NCBI GenBank assembly: GCA_047967505.1
Contig: CM106540.1
Reading direction: 5' to 3' (one strand)
DNA from: Dipteris shenzhenensis
Lineage: Eukaryota > Polypodiophyta > Polypodiopsida > Gleicheniales
DNA: 64,000 nt
In this document: positions 42,131 to 54,046 of the stretch, in pieces
Layout of the letters: every line of letters begins with the position of its first letter
Position numbering within the stretch: position 1 is the stretch's first letter
Translations under genes and position numbers: made by a program
Notes under the pieces: generated by a model
Databases searched by the model: none
What the model saw: the letters and a program-made list of their open reading frames with translations, nothing else
Told to the model about the DNA's origin: nothing

Positions 42131-43885
42131 CAAAAGACTCTCTGCAAATTAGCTAACACCTGATAACCCTCCCAATGAGGGGCTAGGGAAGGTCTCCAAC
42201 CTCTACAATTGATTTGGAACCTTCTGGCATTACTGATCGTGTAATAAGAAAAAGGAAGCCTCCTCGGTTGGTTCCTTGCAACAATCCATTCCCACTATCA
42301 AGGGTCCCACTGAAGATACTTTATGGGGACGACTCCACAAAGACACAACCACCATGAACCCAAAAAAGAGAGATGAGGGCTTGGATTTATATGCCAAGTA
42401 GAGTCCTCGCCCTATTCCACAAAGCATATGATCTTGATAGGTTGAAAAGTCATGCCCCAAAAGAATATCGTTTGAGGAATAGAGAGTCTGCCACCTGAGT
42501 GTACATAAAAAACCAAGGCATCCTTCTATGGCCCTAAGAAAATGACCTAAAGAGGAATAATTGTCATTGAGAAAGCCCCCATCCAAGGTGAACAAGCCAT
42601 ATGTTTGTCATCTGTAACCACCCAATCATTTGGTAAGGCTACATCTATCTAAAGTATCCTCCGTGCACTTCCTTTTAGATTATTGACCAATTGCTATTGA
42701 TGATCTTCTAGAAGCCTTTTGAAGGCTTTCAAAGAACCCACCAAAGCGGCTAGGCCTCTCTCCCACTTGGACCACTATATATAATGAGATAAACTAAGCT
42801 GCCTACCATGCTCATCAAGAATACAATCATTCCACATGATAGGTTGCCTCTCAATCTCTTTGGGAGGATGGAGATTTGAGATAGGCTGAAGTGAAAATCC
42901 ATTTGGTGCTATCCATCCAATCTCCACTTGAGGAGGGTTTGCATGTTTGAATACACTACATGAAGAAAATTTCCCAAGGTTCATCCCCAGGAAAAAAACC
43001 TCTAACCACAAACTTGCAAATCTGGGTCTATGATATTGAGACCCCCTTCTTGTGTGGGAAGGATCAAGGTCTCCCAAGCCACCCTAGCAATAGTATCTGC
43101 TATACCATCTAGCCCACTCCATAAAACATTCCTTATAAGTCTTATGACTTGAGTGATGCAATCCTTGGAACTACACCAATAGGAGAAACATACCAAGCCA
43201 TGGCCAACAACACCTAGTTGACAACCACCACCTTGGACATGAGGTCCAACCTGGCTGAACTCTAGAAATGGATTTTGCTCCTGATACTCTCCAACACTGA
43301 AGAAAACGGCTGTAAGAAGAGATACCCATACCGACCTGGCATCCTAAGTACCTGGCTGACACACCCCTCTAAGTCTAGGTGAAGCCCAAATCATCCCCTA
43401 GTCCGAAGTGTCACCATCACTGATACAAAATCCATTGGACTTGTTCTAATTAATGCGAGCACCTACTAGCTGCCATAAAAAAAAGTCCAACATTGTTCTA
43501 AAAGAGGTGAGAGTCTGAGGGGAAGCCTCCAAGAAAATAGCAGTGTCATCTGCTAGCTCATAGTCAACAAGGTCCTCATCCTATCTAAGCAGTAGTCTGA
43601 GCCCAAGAAAGTCAACTCTAGACCTGAGAAAATGCTCATCGTAAATAGGAAAAGAAAGGGGCAAGAGGGAATCCTTGACAAACTGATTTGGAGATCTGAA
43701 ATCTATCTCCCCTCACCTCTCCTATAAGTACCTGGCTATGGGCTAATCTGTACAAGGATGAAACCCCTCTGATCCATGCATATGAAAACCCAAAACAATG
43801 AAGGGTTTTCTCCAAGAATTCCCAATCTACCCTCTCTTATGCTTTTTCAAAGTCCAGGAGTAGAATGGCTATCTTTGTCCACTCT
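42010..43885 (-). pseudogene. L1-type LINE, 5'-truncated reverse transcriptase ORF
   Basis: Non-LTR retrotransposon that copies itself by target-primed reverse transcription. On the minus strand, over several frames: FEKA-ERVDWEFLEK (near 43850), GFPLAPFLFLF, the ELADDTAIFLEA catalytic box (43541-43560, ADD in place of the usual FADD), RYLGCQVGMGIS (near 43350), KVVVVNQVLLA, LIRNVLWSGLDG and TQEGGLNIIDPD (43030-43140), then a Trp-rich C-terminal part with VFWRRLWKSKEI near 42100. The endonuclease domain is absent, as usual in 5' truncation. Many frameshifts and stops. Confidence 0.85.
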
Positions 43886-43952
43886 GCATGGCCCACTCCG
43901 AAGCTTCCCAAAAAGAAAATATATTATGCCCTCTTAACACACTCCCTGTTTT

Positions 43953-44240
43953 GGCCCAAAAGAGGGCATTTTCACATCCTTGTATTTTTGCAAGATGTCA
44001 TTAACGCGCTCTTAACGCGCTCCCTGTTTTGGCCCAAAAGAGGGCATTTTGACATCCCTGTATTTTTGCAAAATGTCATTAACGCGCTCCCTATTTTGGC
44101 CCAAACGAGGGCATTTTCACATCCCTGTATTTTTGCAAGAAGTTAACATATGATTTTTTTGGCCCAAAAGATGAGATTTTAAGTTAACGCGCTCCCTATT
44201 TTGGCCCAAAAGAGGGCATTTTCACATCCTTGTATCTTTT
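43953..44240 (+). repeat. Tandem repeat, five shrinking units of 78, 67, 63 and 52 bases
   Basis: Unit GGCCCAAAAGAGGGCATTTT ... CATCCCTGTATTTTTGC ... TTAACGCGCTCCC. GGCCC starts at 43953, 44031, 44098, 44161 and 44213. Confidence 0.9.
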
Positions 44241-44877
44241 GATTTAGAAGTCCAAACAGGGTCATGTTACATATCAAATCAAATGGCAAGGCATACTTTA
44301 GATGATTATCATGTCTTTGTGCACCATAATGCACCAAAATATGAATTTGTGGTTAAATCATTAGGGAAGGATATTTTTCCAGTAATAAAGAAACATGGGT
44401 TTCATTCCAAAAGTGAACAGAGTTAAAAAAGCTAAGCATTTACATATGCATGGAATCTAGACTAATCCATGCAAGTAGTCCTTGGAAACACCCCACCTGT
44501 CTGGAAGGTTGCATTGATGATCTCAATTACTCTAGTGGAACGAGAGAACTTGATTGCAGTTACTATAGGGTTTGTCTTTAATACAAACAATGAATTGGAA
44601 ATTGAACATACAAACTATCTCATGGATGATGTGAAATTAGTGTTAGTGGCTCAGCAAGTTATATGCATATTTAACCTTCTAGCATTGAGGAAACATATGG
44701 ATTTTTGAATAAGTTATTATTTTTTGCTACTGAAATGGGGGATTTATAAATCCTTTATTGTTTTTTATTGCTAGCTTTTTTTGGCTCGCTCGCTTTTTGG
44801 TAATCCTCATGCTTGGTCGGGAATAGCTATATAATCTTGGGCATAGCTTACAGAGGAGTTATCTTAATAACTCCATT
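44241..44877 (+). other. Probable decayed gypsy pol between protease and reverse transcriptase
   Basis: Lies just upstream of gypsy pol coding. One ORF of 79 codons (44469-44708) with no recognised motif. Confidence 0.3.
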
Positions 44878-45713
44878 ATGTTTAAAAAAGAGGGTAGAGT
44901 CTTCCAGATTCAAGGAGAACATGATGTGCCTAACTCTCCTCTTATTTGTTCGATGGAATTGGAACGACTACTACACCAAGAAGAATGTGAGGTATATTTT
45001 TGTGGACTTACTTTTATTGGTGATTTTATGTCTTCTGCATTGGAAGAAGTAATGTTGTTTTTGATAATGTTAAAAAGTATAAATATTCTTTCAATGATTT
45101 AATGTTTGAATTTAAAGATGTTTTTCCATCTGATTTACATGATGGTTTAACTCCTGAGAGAGAAGTAGATCATAAAATAGATTTAATTCTTGGATCTACC
45201 CCTATTTATAGACCCCCATATAGGCTAGATTTAATTCCTGGATCTACCCCTGTTTATAAACCCCCATATAGGCTTAGTCAAATGGAGGAACGTGAGGTAA
45301 AAAGACAGTTAACGGAATATCTTAGGAAGGGCCAAATCCAAACAGGTAGCTCACCTTGGTCTACACCAATTTTACTAGTGGTGGTAAAGAAAAAGGATGG
45401 TACTATATGTTTATGCATAGATTACCGAGCACTAAATAAAATCACCATAAAAAAATAAGTATCCTATGCCTTGCATTGATGAGCTCTTTGATCAATTGCA
45501 AGGGGCAAAATACTTTACTAAAAGTGATTTAAGATCAGGATATCACCAAGTACGAATTAGGGAAGAGGATGTCCCTAAGACATCATTTTGTTCTAGGTAT
45601 GGGCATTATCAATTTAAAATAATGCCATTTGGGTTAACAAATGCTCCATCAACTTTCATGACACTTATGAATAGTGTCTTAAGGCCATATCTAGAGAAAT
45701 TTACTGTAGTATT
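44878..45713 (+). pseudogene. Gypsy reverse transcriptase N-terminal half, cut by copia D
   Basis: The first frame (44878-45100) gives the stretch preceding reverse transcriptase (PLICSMELERLLHQEECEVY). The next frame has [38 protein letters not shown] and [11 protein letters not shown], then after a frameshift at the A-run near 45457 [29 protein letters not shown] and [11 protein letters not shown]. It stops at FTVVF, just before the catalytic YxDD, where the copia D LTR begins. A 48-base tandem duplication (45179-45274) doubles the [11 protein letters not shown] motif. Ty3/gypsy type; no second half is found. Confidence 0.88.
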
Positions 45714-46068
45714 TGTTGAGATATCGAGCTCCACTTGTGATATGCTAGGGTGACCATTGTGCATTTATGTCACCGACTTGTTAGCTACAAATGCGGTTGG
45801 TACATTGCCCATGAATAATAGCTAGATGACAGCTATCTTTATGTACTCTAGTTAGTGGCTCAGCTAGTATGCCACCTTAGTTAGCTGAGTTTGGTTTGAG
45901 ACCCACATATAGGGTTCACCTATTCTTTTGTACTAAGAGAGTTCTTTTGGCTTTCACAACTAAGAAGAGCAAAACTGTTTTCAGCCTCCACCTTTGTGTA
46001 TATTCCCCCATTGTGTATGTGAGAAAGCTGCAAGTGAGACTCCTTCCTTCTCTCCCACTCTCTTCACA
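45714..46068 (+). repeat. LTR of copia D (355 bp)
   Basis: Begins TGTTGAGATATCGAGCTCC, ends CTCTTCACA. Confidence 0.92.
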
Positions 46069-46080
46069 TGGTATCAAAGC
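46069..46080 (+). other. Primer binding site of copia D
   Basis: TGGTATCAAAGC, one G-to-A change from the Met site. Confidence 0.8.
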
Positions 46081-46617
46081 TCAATTTGTGGTAAGGAGCT
46101 CAAGAAAGCAAACCAAGTTCGCGGTGTCCTAGTAAGAGGATCAGTGTTGCTTTCCTTTTTTTTGAGGTTGGGAGCAAATATCTGTGCTTTCCTTTTTTTT
46201 GAGGTTGGGAGCAAATATCTGCAGCTAGCACAACCAAAAAGTGCAAGTGCACTGATTGGGATGCCCTTCGCAGTGTGGCGAGAAGGTAGTATATGCTATT
46301 TCAAGGCCATTTCAAGGCCATTTCGAGGCCCATTTCGGTGGCAAAAGTTTTCCGCAGGCACTCAAGAAAGTGCCTTGTTTTTGTTGTGCGACCACTGTTC
46401 TGCAGGTCAGTGAAAAGTTATCGTAGAAATTACATCGTATGCCTGTGCACAGAGATATTGGGAGTGATAGAATCATTCTTATTGCTTGTTGATGCATAAT
46501 CGTCATTAGGAAGTGACTGCGTCGTCAAATACCACTCTTGTCAGTTTTGCAGATTTACCCTTATGAGGCAGAAGTTGTGTTCTTTTGTAGTGACATAATA
46601 TTTTGTAGTGTTTTGTA

Positions 46618-47533
46618 ATGGCATTTGATGCTCTTTCACAGATTGTCATTGAAAATCTTGACAAGAACAACTTCCAAGCATGGAAGTTTAGAATGAAAAA
46701 TTTCCTTAAGGGAAAAGGCTATTGGGAGTTCATTACTCGAGTTGAACAAGAACCAATTATTCCTAATGTTCCCAATCAATAGGAGTTGCAGGCATTTATA
46801 AAGGCTGGCATGAGAGAGCCAGAAAAGTTATGTACTCGCTATCTATCAGTATTTCAGATTCTATGATTGTGCATATTCAAGATGCAAGCACACCGAAGGA
46901 TGCATGGGATACTTTGAAAAAAATGTATAGCACAAATATGCAAGCCAGGAAAATGCAGCTCAAGCAGGAGTTGCATAATGTGCAGAGAGAAAATATGAGC
47001 ATCAATGACTACCACATGAAAGTGAAGAAGATTTCAGATGCACTTGCTTCTATTGGGTCACCAGTGGAAGATGATGATTTAGTTTCTGTGACCTTGAATG
47101 GTCTAGGAAAGGATTATGCACAATTCTGGACATCCATTGCCATCCGTGAGAATTTTCCTAATTTTGAGGAGCTGATTGATTTTCTAATTTCTGAAGAGCA
47201 GAGAAATGGTGGTGCATCTTCTTTAGAGGGAACTTCAAAAGGAGCTATCTTCTACTCAAATGCTAGAAGAGGTAGAGCCAGGGGTAGAGCAAGCCAATTT
47301 TGAGGCCTTGGTAGAAATCAGAATATGTAGCAAATTCAAGAAAACTAGTCCTATGGAGGAGGACATGGTAACTTTAGAGGCAGGGGGAGCCAAAGAGGTC
47401 GTGGTGGATGGCAGAGAGGCCAAAATGCAAACAATAATGTTGAATGCTACTATTGTGGTAAAATGGGTCATATGGTTAAAGACTGCTATAAAAAGCAAAA
47501 TGACATCATGACTGCAAAATTGCAACAAGGCAT
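46618..47533 (+). pseudogene. Copia D gag, broken
   Basis: ATG at 46618 (MAFDALSQIV), collinear with copia B gag. A TAG where B has CAG near 46780, a frameshift near 46795, then a good stretch from 46830 (SISISDSMIVHIQDAS) to a TGA at 47301, and an in-frame TAG at 47328 at exactly the same codon as in copia B. The zinc knuckle CYYCGKMGHMVKDC (near 47445) is kept. Truncated soon after. Confidence 0.85.
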
Positions 47534-47649
47534 TAGGGAAAAAGGGAACTCATTTTGGGGCCCTGTAAGAAATTCACTATTTTTTGATTTATTTCTCTCC
47601 TAAAAGACCTCAAAAATAGTAAAATACGGAAACGTGGCTCAGAACTGTC

Positions 47650-48094
47650 CCCGGGGGATTCATAGGGGGAAACTTATGATATCATGTGAGTGTACAATAG
47701 GGGGTTTTTTTGAAATGAGGCATAAGCTTATACATTAGGGGTGGGGACCCTTTTTTTCCCCAATATTGAATTTAAGCTAGGGGGACCATGTCATATTTAA
47801 GAAGGGGGGACATAATATAGGTTACCTTGGGTAACTAGTCCAAACAAGTTTGATTTTGTGTATGGTTTTAAATAGTGATAGGGAAAGTAACCTAAATTTG
47901 CTTATTGTGTAATCTAAATGCTTGAGAAAGAATGTAGATTTAAGGAAAGGGGGGGACATAATGGAATTTTGGTGGTATCTTATAAGCTTAAATAGGGGTG
48001 TTTTATCATCCTATGTGGATCTTAAATAGGGGGTTTTCTCGAAGTTCATGCACGCAGGTGACGTCCCCCTTTAATGAAGAGTGAATCCCCCGGG
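47650..48094. mobile_element. MITE with 13-bp inverted repeats and 8-bp target duplication
   Basis: Left end CCCGGGGGATTCA (47650-47662) and right end TGAATCCCCCGGG (48082-48094) are perfect reverse complements, and GAACTGTC occurs exactly outside both (47642-47649 and 48095-48102). The 445-bp body has no ORF and is rich in G-runs (AGGGGG, GGGGGGACATAAT) near both ends. An 8-bp duplication is typical of hAT and a few other cut-and-paste superfamilies; the terminal sequence does not match the usual hAT CAGGG/TAGGG type. Confidence 0.8.
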
Positions 48095-48384
48095 GAACTG
48101 TCAGTAAGGACTACAGAACTGTCAATTCAAAAAGGAATAAGATAATCTTTTGTCTGACTAACACGATTTTGCATTAAATATCTCCTTAGATTTTTTTTTG
48201 TTTACCAAAGATTCCGCATCTCTTTGGCCGACGTGTGCAGGCCTTTCATAAAGAGTCCATCACTGAACTTGGTGATTGCAAGTTTTCAAAATATTCACAT
48301 GGATACCGCCACACTTCCATGATTCATGTTACAAAATGACTATGAGATTGAAAAACAAACTTTGCAACCTGAGAAGCACAAAAA

Positions 48385-48714
48385 ATGGCCGATACTAGTG
48401 AGTCACTATCTCAGAAGAAGAAGCGATTACACCATCTTCACATCGAGTTAGAAGAACAATATGCTCCAGCACAAAAAAGACGAAAGGATACAGTGTTGAA
48501 TGCTCAACAGCGGGAAAATATGAGAAGAGAAGGGCTTCAACATATTGACTTATGGTGCGATGGAAGCATATATCCAAAATGTCAAGTAAAAAACTCTACA
48601 CCTCCATTTGTCAATCCCACCACATTACTGAGGTTTGTCGGCGATGGACAAAATGGACTTCTAAGTCAAAAGCTGAATCCATGTTGGGAGCCACACAAGA
48701 ACCTTCCTTACTAA
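48385..48714 (+). CDS. Unrecognised ORF, Lys/Arg/Glu-rich start
   Basis: 109 codons from ATG 48385. Begins with a Ser/Lys-rich helix (SESLSQKKKRLHHLHIELEE) and QQRENMRREGLQHIDLW. An overlapping ORF (48552-48908) continues in another frame (CRRWTKWTSKSKAESMLGA), so an older longer protein may be frameshifted here. I do not recognise it; it could be part of a DNA transposon or a retroelement ORF1. Confidence 0.25.
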   Translation: MADTSESLSQKKKRLHHLHIELEEQYAPAQKRRKDTVLNAQQRENMRREGLQHIDLWCDGSIYPKCQVKNSTPPFVNPTTLLRFVGDGQNGLLSQKLNPCWEPHKNLPY

Positions 48715-48908
48715 GAAATTTGGCATCTATCATCATGGTAGCTATGCAAGAATCGGCCATACAAGTAATTCCCAACAAAATAGAATTCACACAAGAACCT
48801 TCCAATGTTAACAACAAATTATCTTCATCCCTGACAACTTTCCAACTAAAACTTGGGCTCAACAAAAGCAAAATACCTCTAAGACATTGCAATCCTACTC
48901 ACATTTGA

Positions 48909-49290
48909 TACATAGAACATATATCATTTTATTATGAGTATCATAGAAGTGGTACATGTGGGATATCACAATGTTTAATGGTGCAACATTGACAAAAAGA
49001 AACATGCCAATAGTAGATCCATGAGAACCTACTCCTAAAAATGGAGTAGGTCCATAAGAACCTACTGTTGCAGCAATCAAGGATCTCAAAGAACTCCAAG
49101 CAACATTGCCAACTGGATGACAATTGCTAGCCAATAAAGATCTCCAGTGATGTCTTAGTGACTCTCCTTCGAAGTGATTATCAGACTTGCATGAGTTTCC
49201 GAATAGCTATACAATTCATATTCCTATAGTGGTCTACAAAATAATGTTCTTGCTCGGTCTGGGTCACAATTGGTCAATATGTCACTCCAT
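48909..49290. other. No gene seen
   Basis: AT-rich; contains GAACCTACTCCTAAAAATGG / AGTAGGTCCATAAGAACCTACT near 49025-49070, a small inverted and direct repeat. Confidence 0.4.
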
Positions 49291-50200
49291 CAAAGCATCC
49301 CCTCTATGGCGATCTATTCTACTCTAATCTAGATCTATACCAACCGTTGATCAATAAAAGAACATCAAATAATTTCTTTTCTTTGGTTCTTTTTATGTGC
49401 TGGGTCAGATGCATTAATGTAGAGACTGATGTGCATGTAGGAAGTGGATTTGTCTCGACAAAGCATAAAAGTGAGTGATACTTGTGCCGAAATATGCATA
49501 TGTTGTCACAACTATGTAGAGCACAAAAAATTGACCGTTTTTTATTTTTGGAGCGCCCTCAAATTCCTCCTAGATCAAGAGATATGACTTGATCTATGTG
49601 GAGGGGAAAAAGGAGTGCAAATGTGCTCAATGATGATGTGGCAGTCAGAGGGTCACATGCAGTGACTGTGTTTAGTAGGGATTGTGCCCTGTGGAGTAGT
49701 GAAGAGGTGGCAAGAGTGGTCACATGAAGTGCCTGTGAAGAGGTCACTTTGCATGTAGGGGTCAATGTGATGACTGGACAGTTGAGGTGGCACTAGTGGA
49801 CCTAACCATGGTCTAATTGACTAACCCTAGGGTCTGTTTGACTAACCCAACATCTGTTGATGTCATCAATGATGCAAGATATGCCACATGGTAGTTGAGT
49901 TGGTAGGATGATGTGGATGCCAGGTGTCATGGTGACGTGGTAGCTGGGTTAGTGTGATGATGTGGCACGATGATGGCATGGCAGATAGCTGACTAGATAA
50001 CTGATGTGGCAGTTGATGATGATGTGCTCATGGTGTGGCATTCAATGATGATGTGGTAGGGTGACATGTCATTGGTAATAGCTAGCAAATGAGGTTGATG
50101 ATGTGGCTGCCAGAGTGGAGTGTTGATGTGGCAGATTTGACACGTGGTAATTAGGATAAGGCTACACATGGCACCCTATGAACCAAGCCACAAAGATATA
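49291..50200 (-). repeat. LTR-like repeat N, arm 1 (inverted to 59600-60337)
   Basis: AAAGCATCCCCTCT (49290s), TTTCTTTTCTTTGGTTCTTT, CCTCAAATTCCTCCTAGATCAAG and the TGAAGTGCCTGTG words all recur as reverse complement at 59600-60337. A more distant copy in the same orientation lies at 55060-55911. Many GATGATGTGGCA words. I infer an LTR or similar dispersed repeat. Confidence 0.6.
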
Positions 50201-51086
50201 ACAAAATCTGAATATTCTGTCTTTGATTCTTTGGAATTATGGAGATGCTAGATGTAAGCAGCAAGATTCCATCTCAGTCCGTTGTAGGATGTTGAGATAA
50301 GGCTTGACTTGGTCGAGGTGGCCATCGACCTGGAGGTCACTTGGAGAAGCGAGCATTGAAGAACCTCTTTGCGCTTCTAGAGTAGCCAGTGCTTTCGGAG
50401 GAGCCACTACTCACTACTCTGTCATGCAGATTGAAGGAGTTGTTTAGAGACTCATGAGCATGGAGACATTGGAGGCGTCATTTGCAATTATGGGCTCATT
50501 GGAGCTAGTGCTATAGCGTCATAAATATGCATAGATGCTATGGGAAGCAATAGACAAAAGATGCATGCAACATCCACGAGAATGGAATATAGATATGCAA
50601 GAGATAGAACGCTGGAGAATAATGTATTCTGGAGAAATAGCTTGCACAACATTTGTGTACACAATGATCTCAGAATGCTAGTAATAGCACACATACAGAA
50701 CCATCTGACAGTTAGAGAAACAACGTTGAAGACTACAACTGCTTGGAGATCTGAACTGTCAACCCTTATAGCGGCTAACGTACCCTCGCACACCCCTCTA
50801 GGTCACTACTGTGCTAACCCACATGGTTATGCAATAACACATGGCACTCATGGTGGACTATGTGAACCACACATGCACATCCCCGGATTGAAGTCAGATG
50901 CCTTACATAGTGCAAAGTGTATGTACAATAATTATTTTAGGCATAGCCTTGACAGAGAACTAGGTGCGATAAGTCAAATCTCTCTCTTCACTCAGTACAC
51001 AAGAATTACCAAGCATCTCATTCCGAAAAACAATCAGAAAAGCATCCACTCTTTGTAGTCGCAATGCCTGTCTGAACGTTTATTTT
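50201..51086. other. Unassigned; one 172-codon ORF without recognised family
   Basis: The plus-strand ORF 50540-51058 has no known motif (His/Asn/Thr-rich). Since the coding signal next to it is on the minus strand, it may be chance. Confidence 0.2.
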
Positions 51087-51943
51087 TTATTTCTCCTCCC
51101 TGTCCAAAAGCATCTCTACATTTTGGACATCTTCGATGTTGCCTATCCAAAAGCAACCGCTATAGTGACGTATGCACTTTGTTGCACAACGATACTTTAT
51201 TCCTCGAGGCCCTTCTATAGCCATCGCCATAGTTCTACTCTTCATCTGAACTAGAAATGTACTGAACAGGTGCAATAATGCCACCCCTCTTGCTCAATCC
51301 CACATCACTATTCGAACTCTGTCAGCAACTGTGTCGCCGCTCCACTCAAACCAACATCCGCAGTCATCTCTAACTGCCGCTTCTGCATGAACATCTTCAA
51401 TCTTCAATCCTACTCTAGATCCATCAGCCATTGCAACAAATGAGGTTTGGATCTATTCACTACTACTATTCAGGCCACTACTCTATGGGTAATACTTCAT
51501 CTATCCATGCACCCGGCGGTAATTGTTATTGCCATCGTTCTTGTGCTATCGCAGGTCTTTGAATCACCATTAGCTCATAGGAAGGGGGATCCGATAACCC
51601 CAAAAACAGTGTGTGCTTACTAAAATACTTCCCCAAAAACTTATCCACCTCTTTCCACCAAGGAGGACGAGGAGGCAATGACAAACTGAAAGAATGAGCA
51701 CACAATTCCAACCACAAAAAAAGTGAACGCCTCTGTCACTTCAGCGCATCTATTCTTTGGCTATTGTGAAGAATGACTTCCATAATGCCTTCGGCCAGCT
51801 CTTCATATTTGGCTTTCCAATTCTCTTCAATCTGCACTGTCTTTGCAACCACTCCTTTTTCCTTATCATTACCACCACCACTAGAAGAAGTGCTAGACCC
51901 TTTTTGTCCAAAACTAGTCGGCACCTGCGGACCATGTTGCTGA

Positions 51944-52993
51944 CCAGAACCTACACTAGCACCTGCATCTCCATCCGACTTGATTTGTCGTTTGTGTGGA
52001 ACCAGCTCCCGACAAGTTTGTGGAACAATAGCCGCACTCCATCTGGCCACCTGCCTATCCCATTCCGCCCTCACATCACCTTGAAGAGCTTCCAAGAGCG
52101 ATCCCATCTACTCCATGTTAACACTCGCGTTCCCAGGAAAAGCCTACAAATACTCTACTAGTGCATCAGTAGTACATCAATGTAGCAACTCTGCTCAATG
52201 CTCAGTACATACTCCGTAAAGCTACTGCATGGCCTCCAAATGTGCTTTCGCCACTTGAACTTTGGCTTCAAGGACTGTCATCCGGTCGTCCAGTTGTTGC
52301 ACCAGCCCCTACCAACCTCACAGAGACTCATTTTCCATGCACAACTACGTGACTTCCGCCTCTAGACTGGTCACTCTAGCAGATCCTCCCCCTGTACCTA
52401 TTTGTGAAGCTATCACGAGCAAATGCAAACAAAACTGGAGTTGGACATGCATAGGCTGCGACAAAAAATTGAACTTGATCGAAGACACTAGCGATACACC
52501 CGCACACTCTGAGATCACCGTTAACACTTCTGCTACTGACACCCTCATCGCATCGGCAACTGCCATGATGTTGTAGTAGTCAGTGAAATTATTGTTGCTA
52601 TACTCTGCTGAAGTTGCTCCATCCACTGCTACATTAGGGAACCTCCCACCACCAGAGTACTGCCTAGGATCATGGCTGTAGTAGACACTAGAGTCACCAT
52701 CACCCACTCTGCCATGATTGGTAATGCCATCAGTGTAGACACAGTAGTTTGCATCATCACCACCCCACTAGCGGAAATGGCTCCCACACCACCAGTATGT
52801 ATAGGAGTTGAAGATGCAAGGGGAGATGCCACCCCCTGGATAAGTCGAGGCTTCTTCCATCATTTTTTTGTAGCCACTCCACCAGAAGGTCCCTCAGCTT
52901 CATCCTGTGCACACCCCTCAAGTGCGAGAGTGAGCATCAAGGCAGTCGACCTTCTAGGAGTAGTAGACTCCAAATGAATGGGAAACAAAACCT
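51944..52993 (-). repeat. Tandem duplication, copy 1 (1050 bp)
   Basis: Direct tandem copy of 52994-54046 with very few differences (one is a 3-base indel near 52413 versus 53463). Both unit lengths are multiples of three, so the duplicated pseudo-ORF stays in frame. The junction shares the word CCAGAACCTAC. Confidence 0.95.
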
Positions 52994-54046
52994 CCAGAAC
53001 CTACACTAGCACCTGCATCTCCATCCGACTTGATTTGTCGTTTGTGTGGAACCAGCTCCCGACAAGTTTGTGGAACAATAGCCGCACTCCATCTGGCCAC
53101 CTGCCTATCCCATTCCACCCTCACATCACCTTGAAGAGCTTCCAAGAGCGATCCCATCTACTCCATGTTAACACTCGCGTTCCCAGGAAAAGCCTACAAA
53201 TACTCTACTAGTGCATCAGTAGTACATCAATGTAGCAACTCTGCTCAATGCTCAGTACATACTTCGTAGAGCTACTGCATGGCCTCCAAATGTGCTTTCG
53301 CCACTTGAACTTTGGCTTCAAGGACTGTCATCCGGTCGTCCAGTTGTTGCACCAGCCCCTACTAACCTCACAAAGACTCATTTTCCATGCACAACTACGT
53401 GACTTCCGCCTCTAGACTGGTCACTCTAGCAGATCCTCCCCCTGTACCTATTTGTGAAGCTATCCGCATGAGCAAATGCAAACAAAACTGGAGTTGGACA
53501 TGCATAGGCTGCGACAAAAAATTGAACTTGATCGAAGACACTAGCGATACACCCACACACTCTGAGATCACCGTTAACACTTCTGCTACCGACACCCTCA
53601 TCGCATCGGCAACTGCCATGATGTTGTAGTAGTCAGTGAAATTATTGTTGCTATACTCTGCTGAAGTTGCTCCATCCACTGCTACATTAGGGAACCTCCC
53701 ACCACCAGAGTACTGCCTAGGATCACGGCTGTAGTAGACACTGGAGTCACCATCACCCACTCTGCCATGATTGGTAATGCCATCAGTGTAGACACAGCAG
53801 TTTGCATCATCACCACCCCACTAGCGGAAATGGCTCCCACACCACCAGTATGTATAGGAGTTGAAGATGCAAGGGGAGATGCCACCCCCTGGATAAGTCG
53901 AGGCTTCTTCCATCATTTTTTTGTAGCCACTCCACCAGAAGGTCCCTCAACTTCATCCTGTGCACACCCCTCAAGTGCGAGAGTGAGCATCAAGGCAGTC
54001 GACCTTCTAGGAGTAGTAGACTCCAGATGAATGGGAAACAAAACCT
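52994..54046 (-). repeat. Tandem duplication, copy 2 (1053 bp)
   Basis: See copy 1. The 1053-base unit ends before CTAGAACCTACCC at 54047, the likely original end of the unit. Confidence 0.95.

Larger units (their letters stand above)
45714..47533 (+). mobile_element. Copia D: 5' part of a copia element
   Basis: Same family as copia B: LTR, primer site with one change, leader and gag, ending abruptly at about 47533 in the sequence after the zinc knuckle (LQQG). Pol and 3' LTR are lost. It interrupts gypsy reverse transcriptase. Confidence 0.9.

Noticed and set aside
48385-48908. Helitron replicase start
   Set aside because: The Lys-rich opening recalls such proteins, but no Rep or helicase motif and no Helitron ends were seen.
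50540-51058. 172-codon ORF as a host gene
   Set aside because: No recognised motif, no supporting signals, and the neighbouring coding signal is on the other strand.
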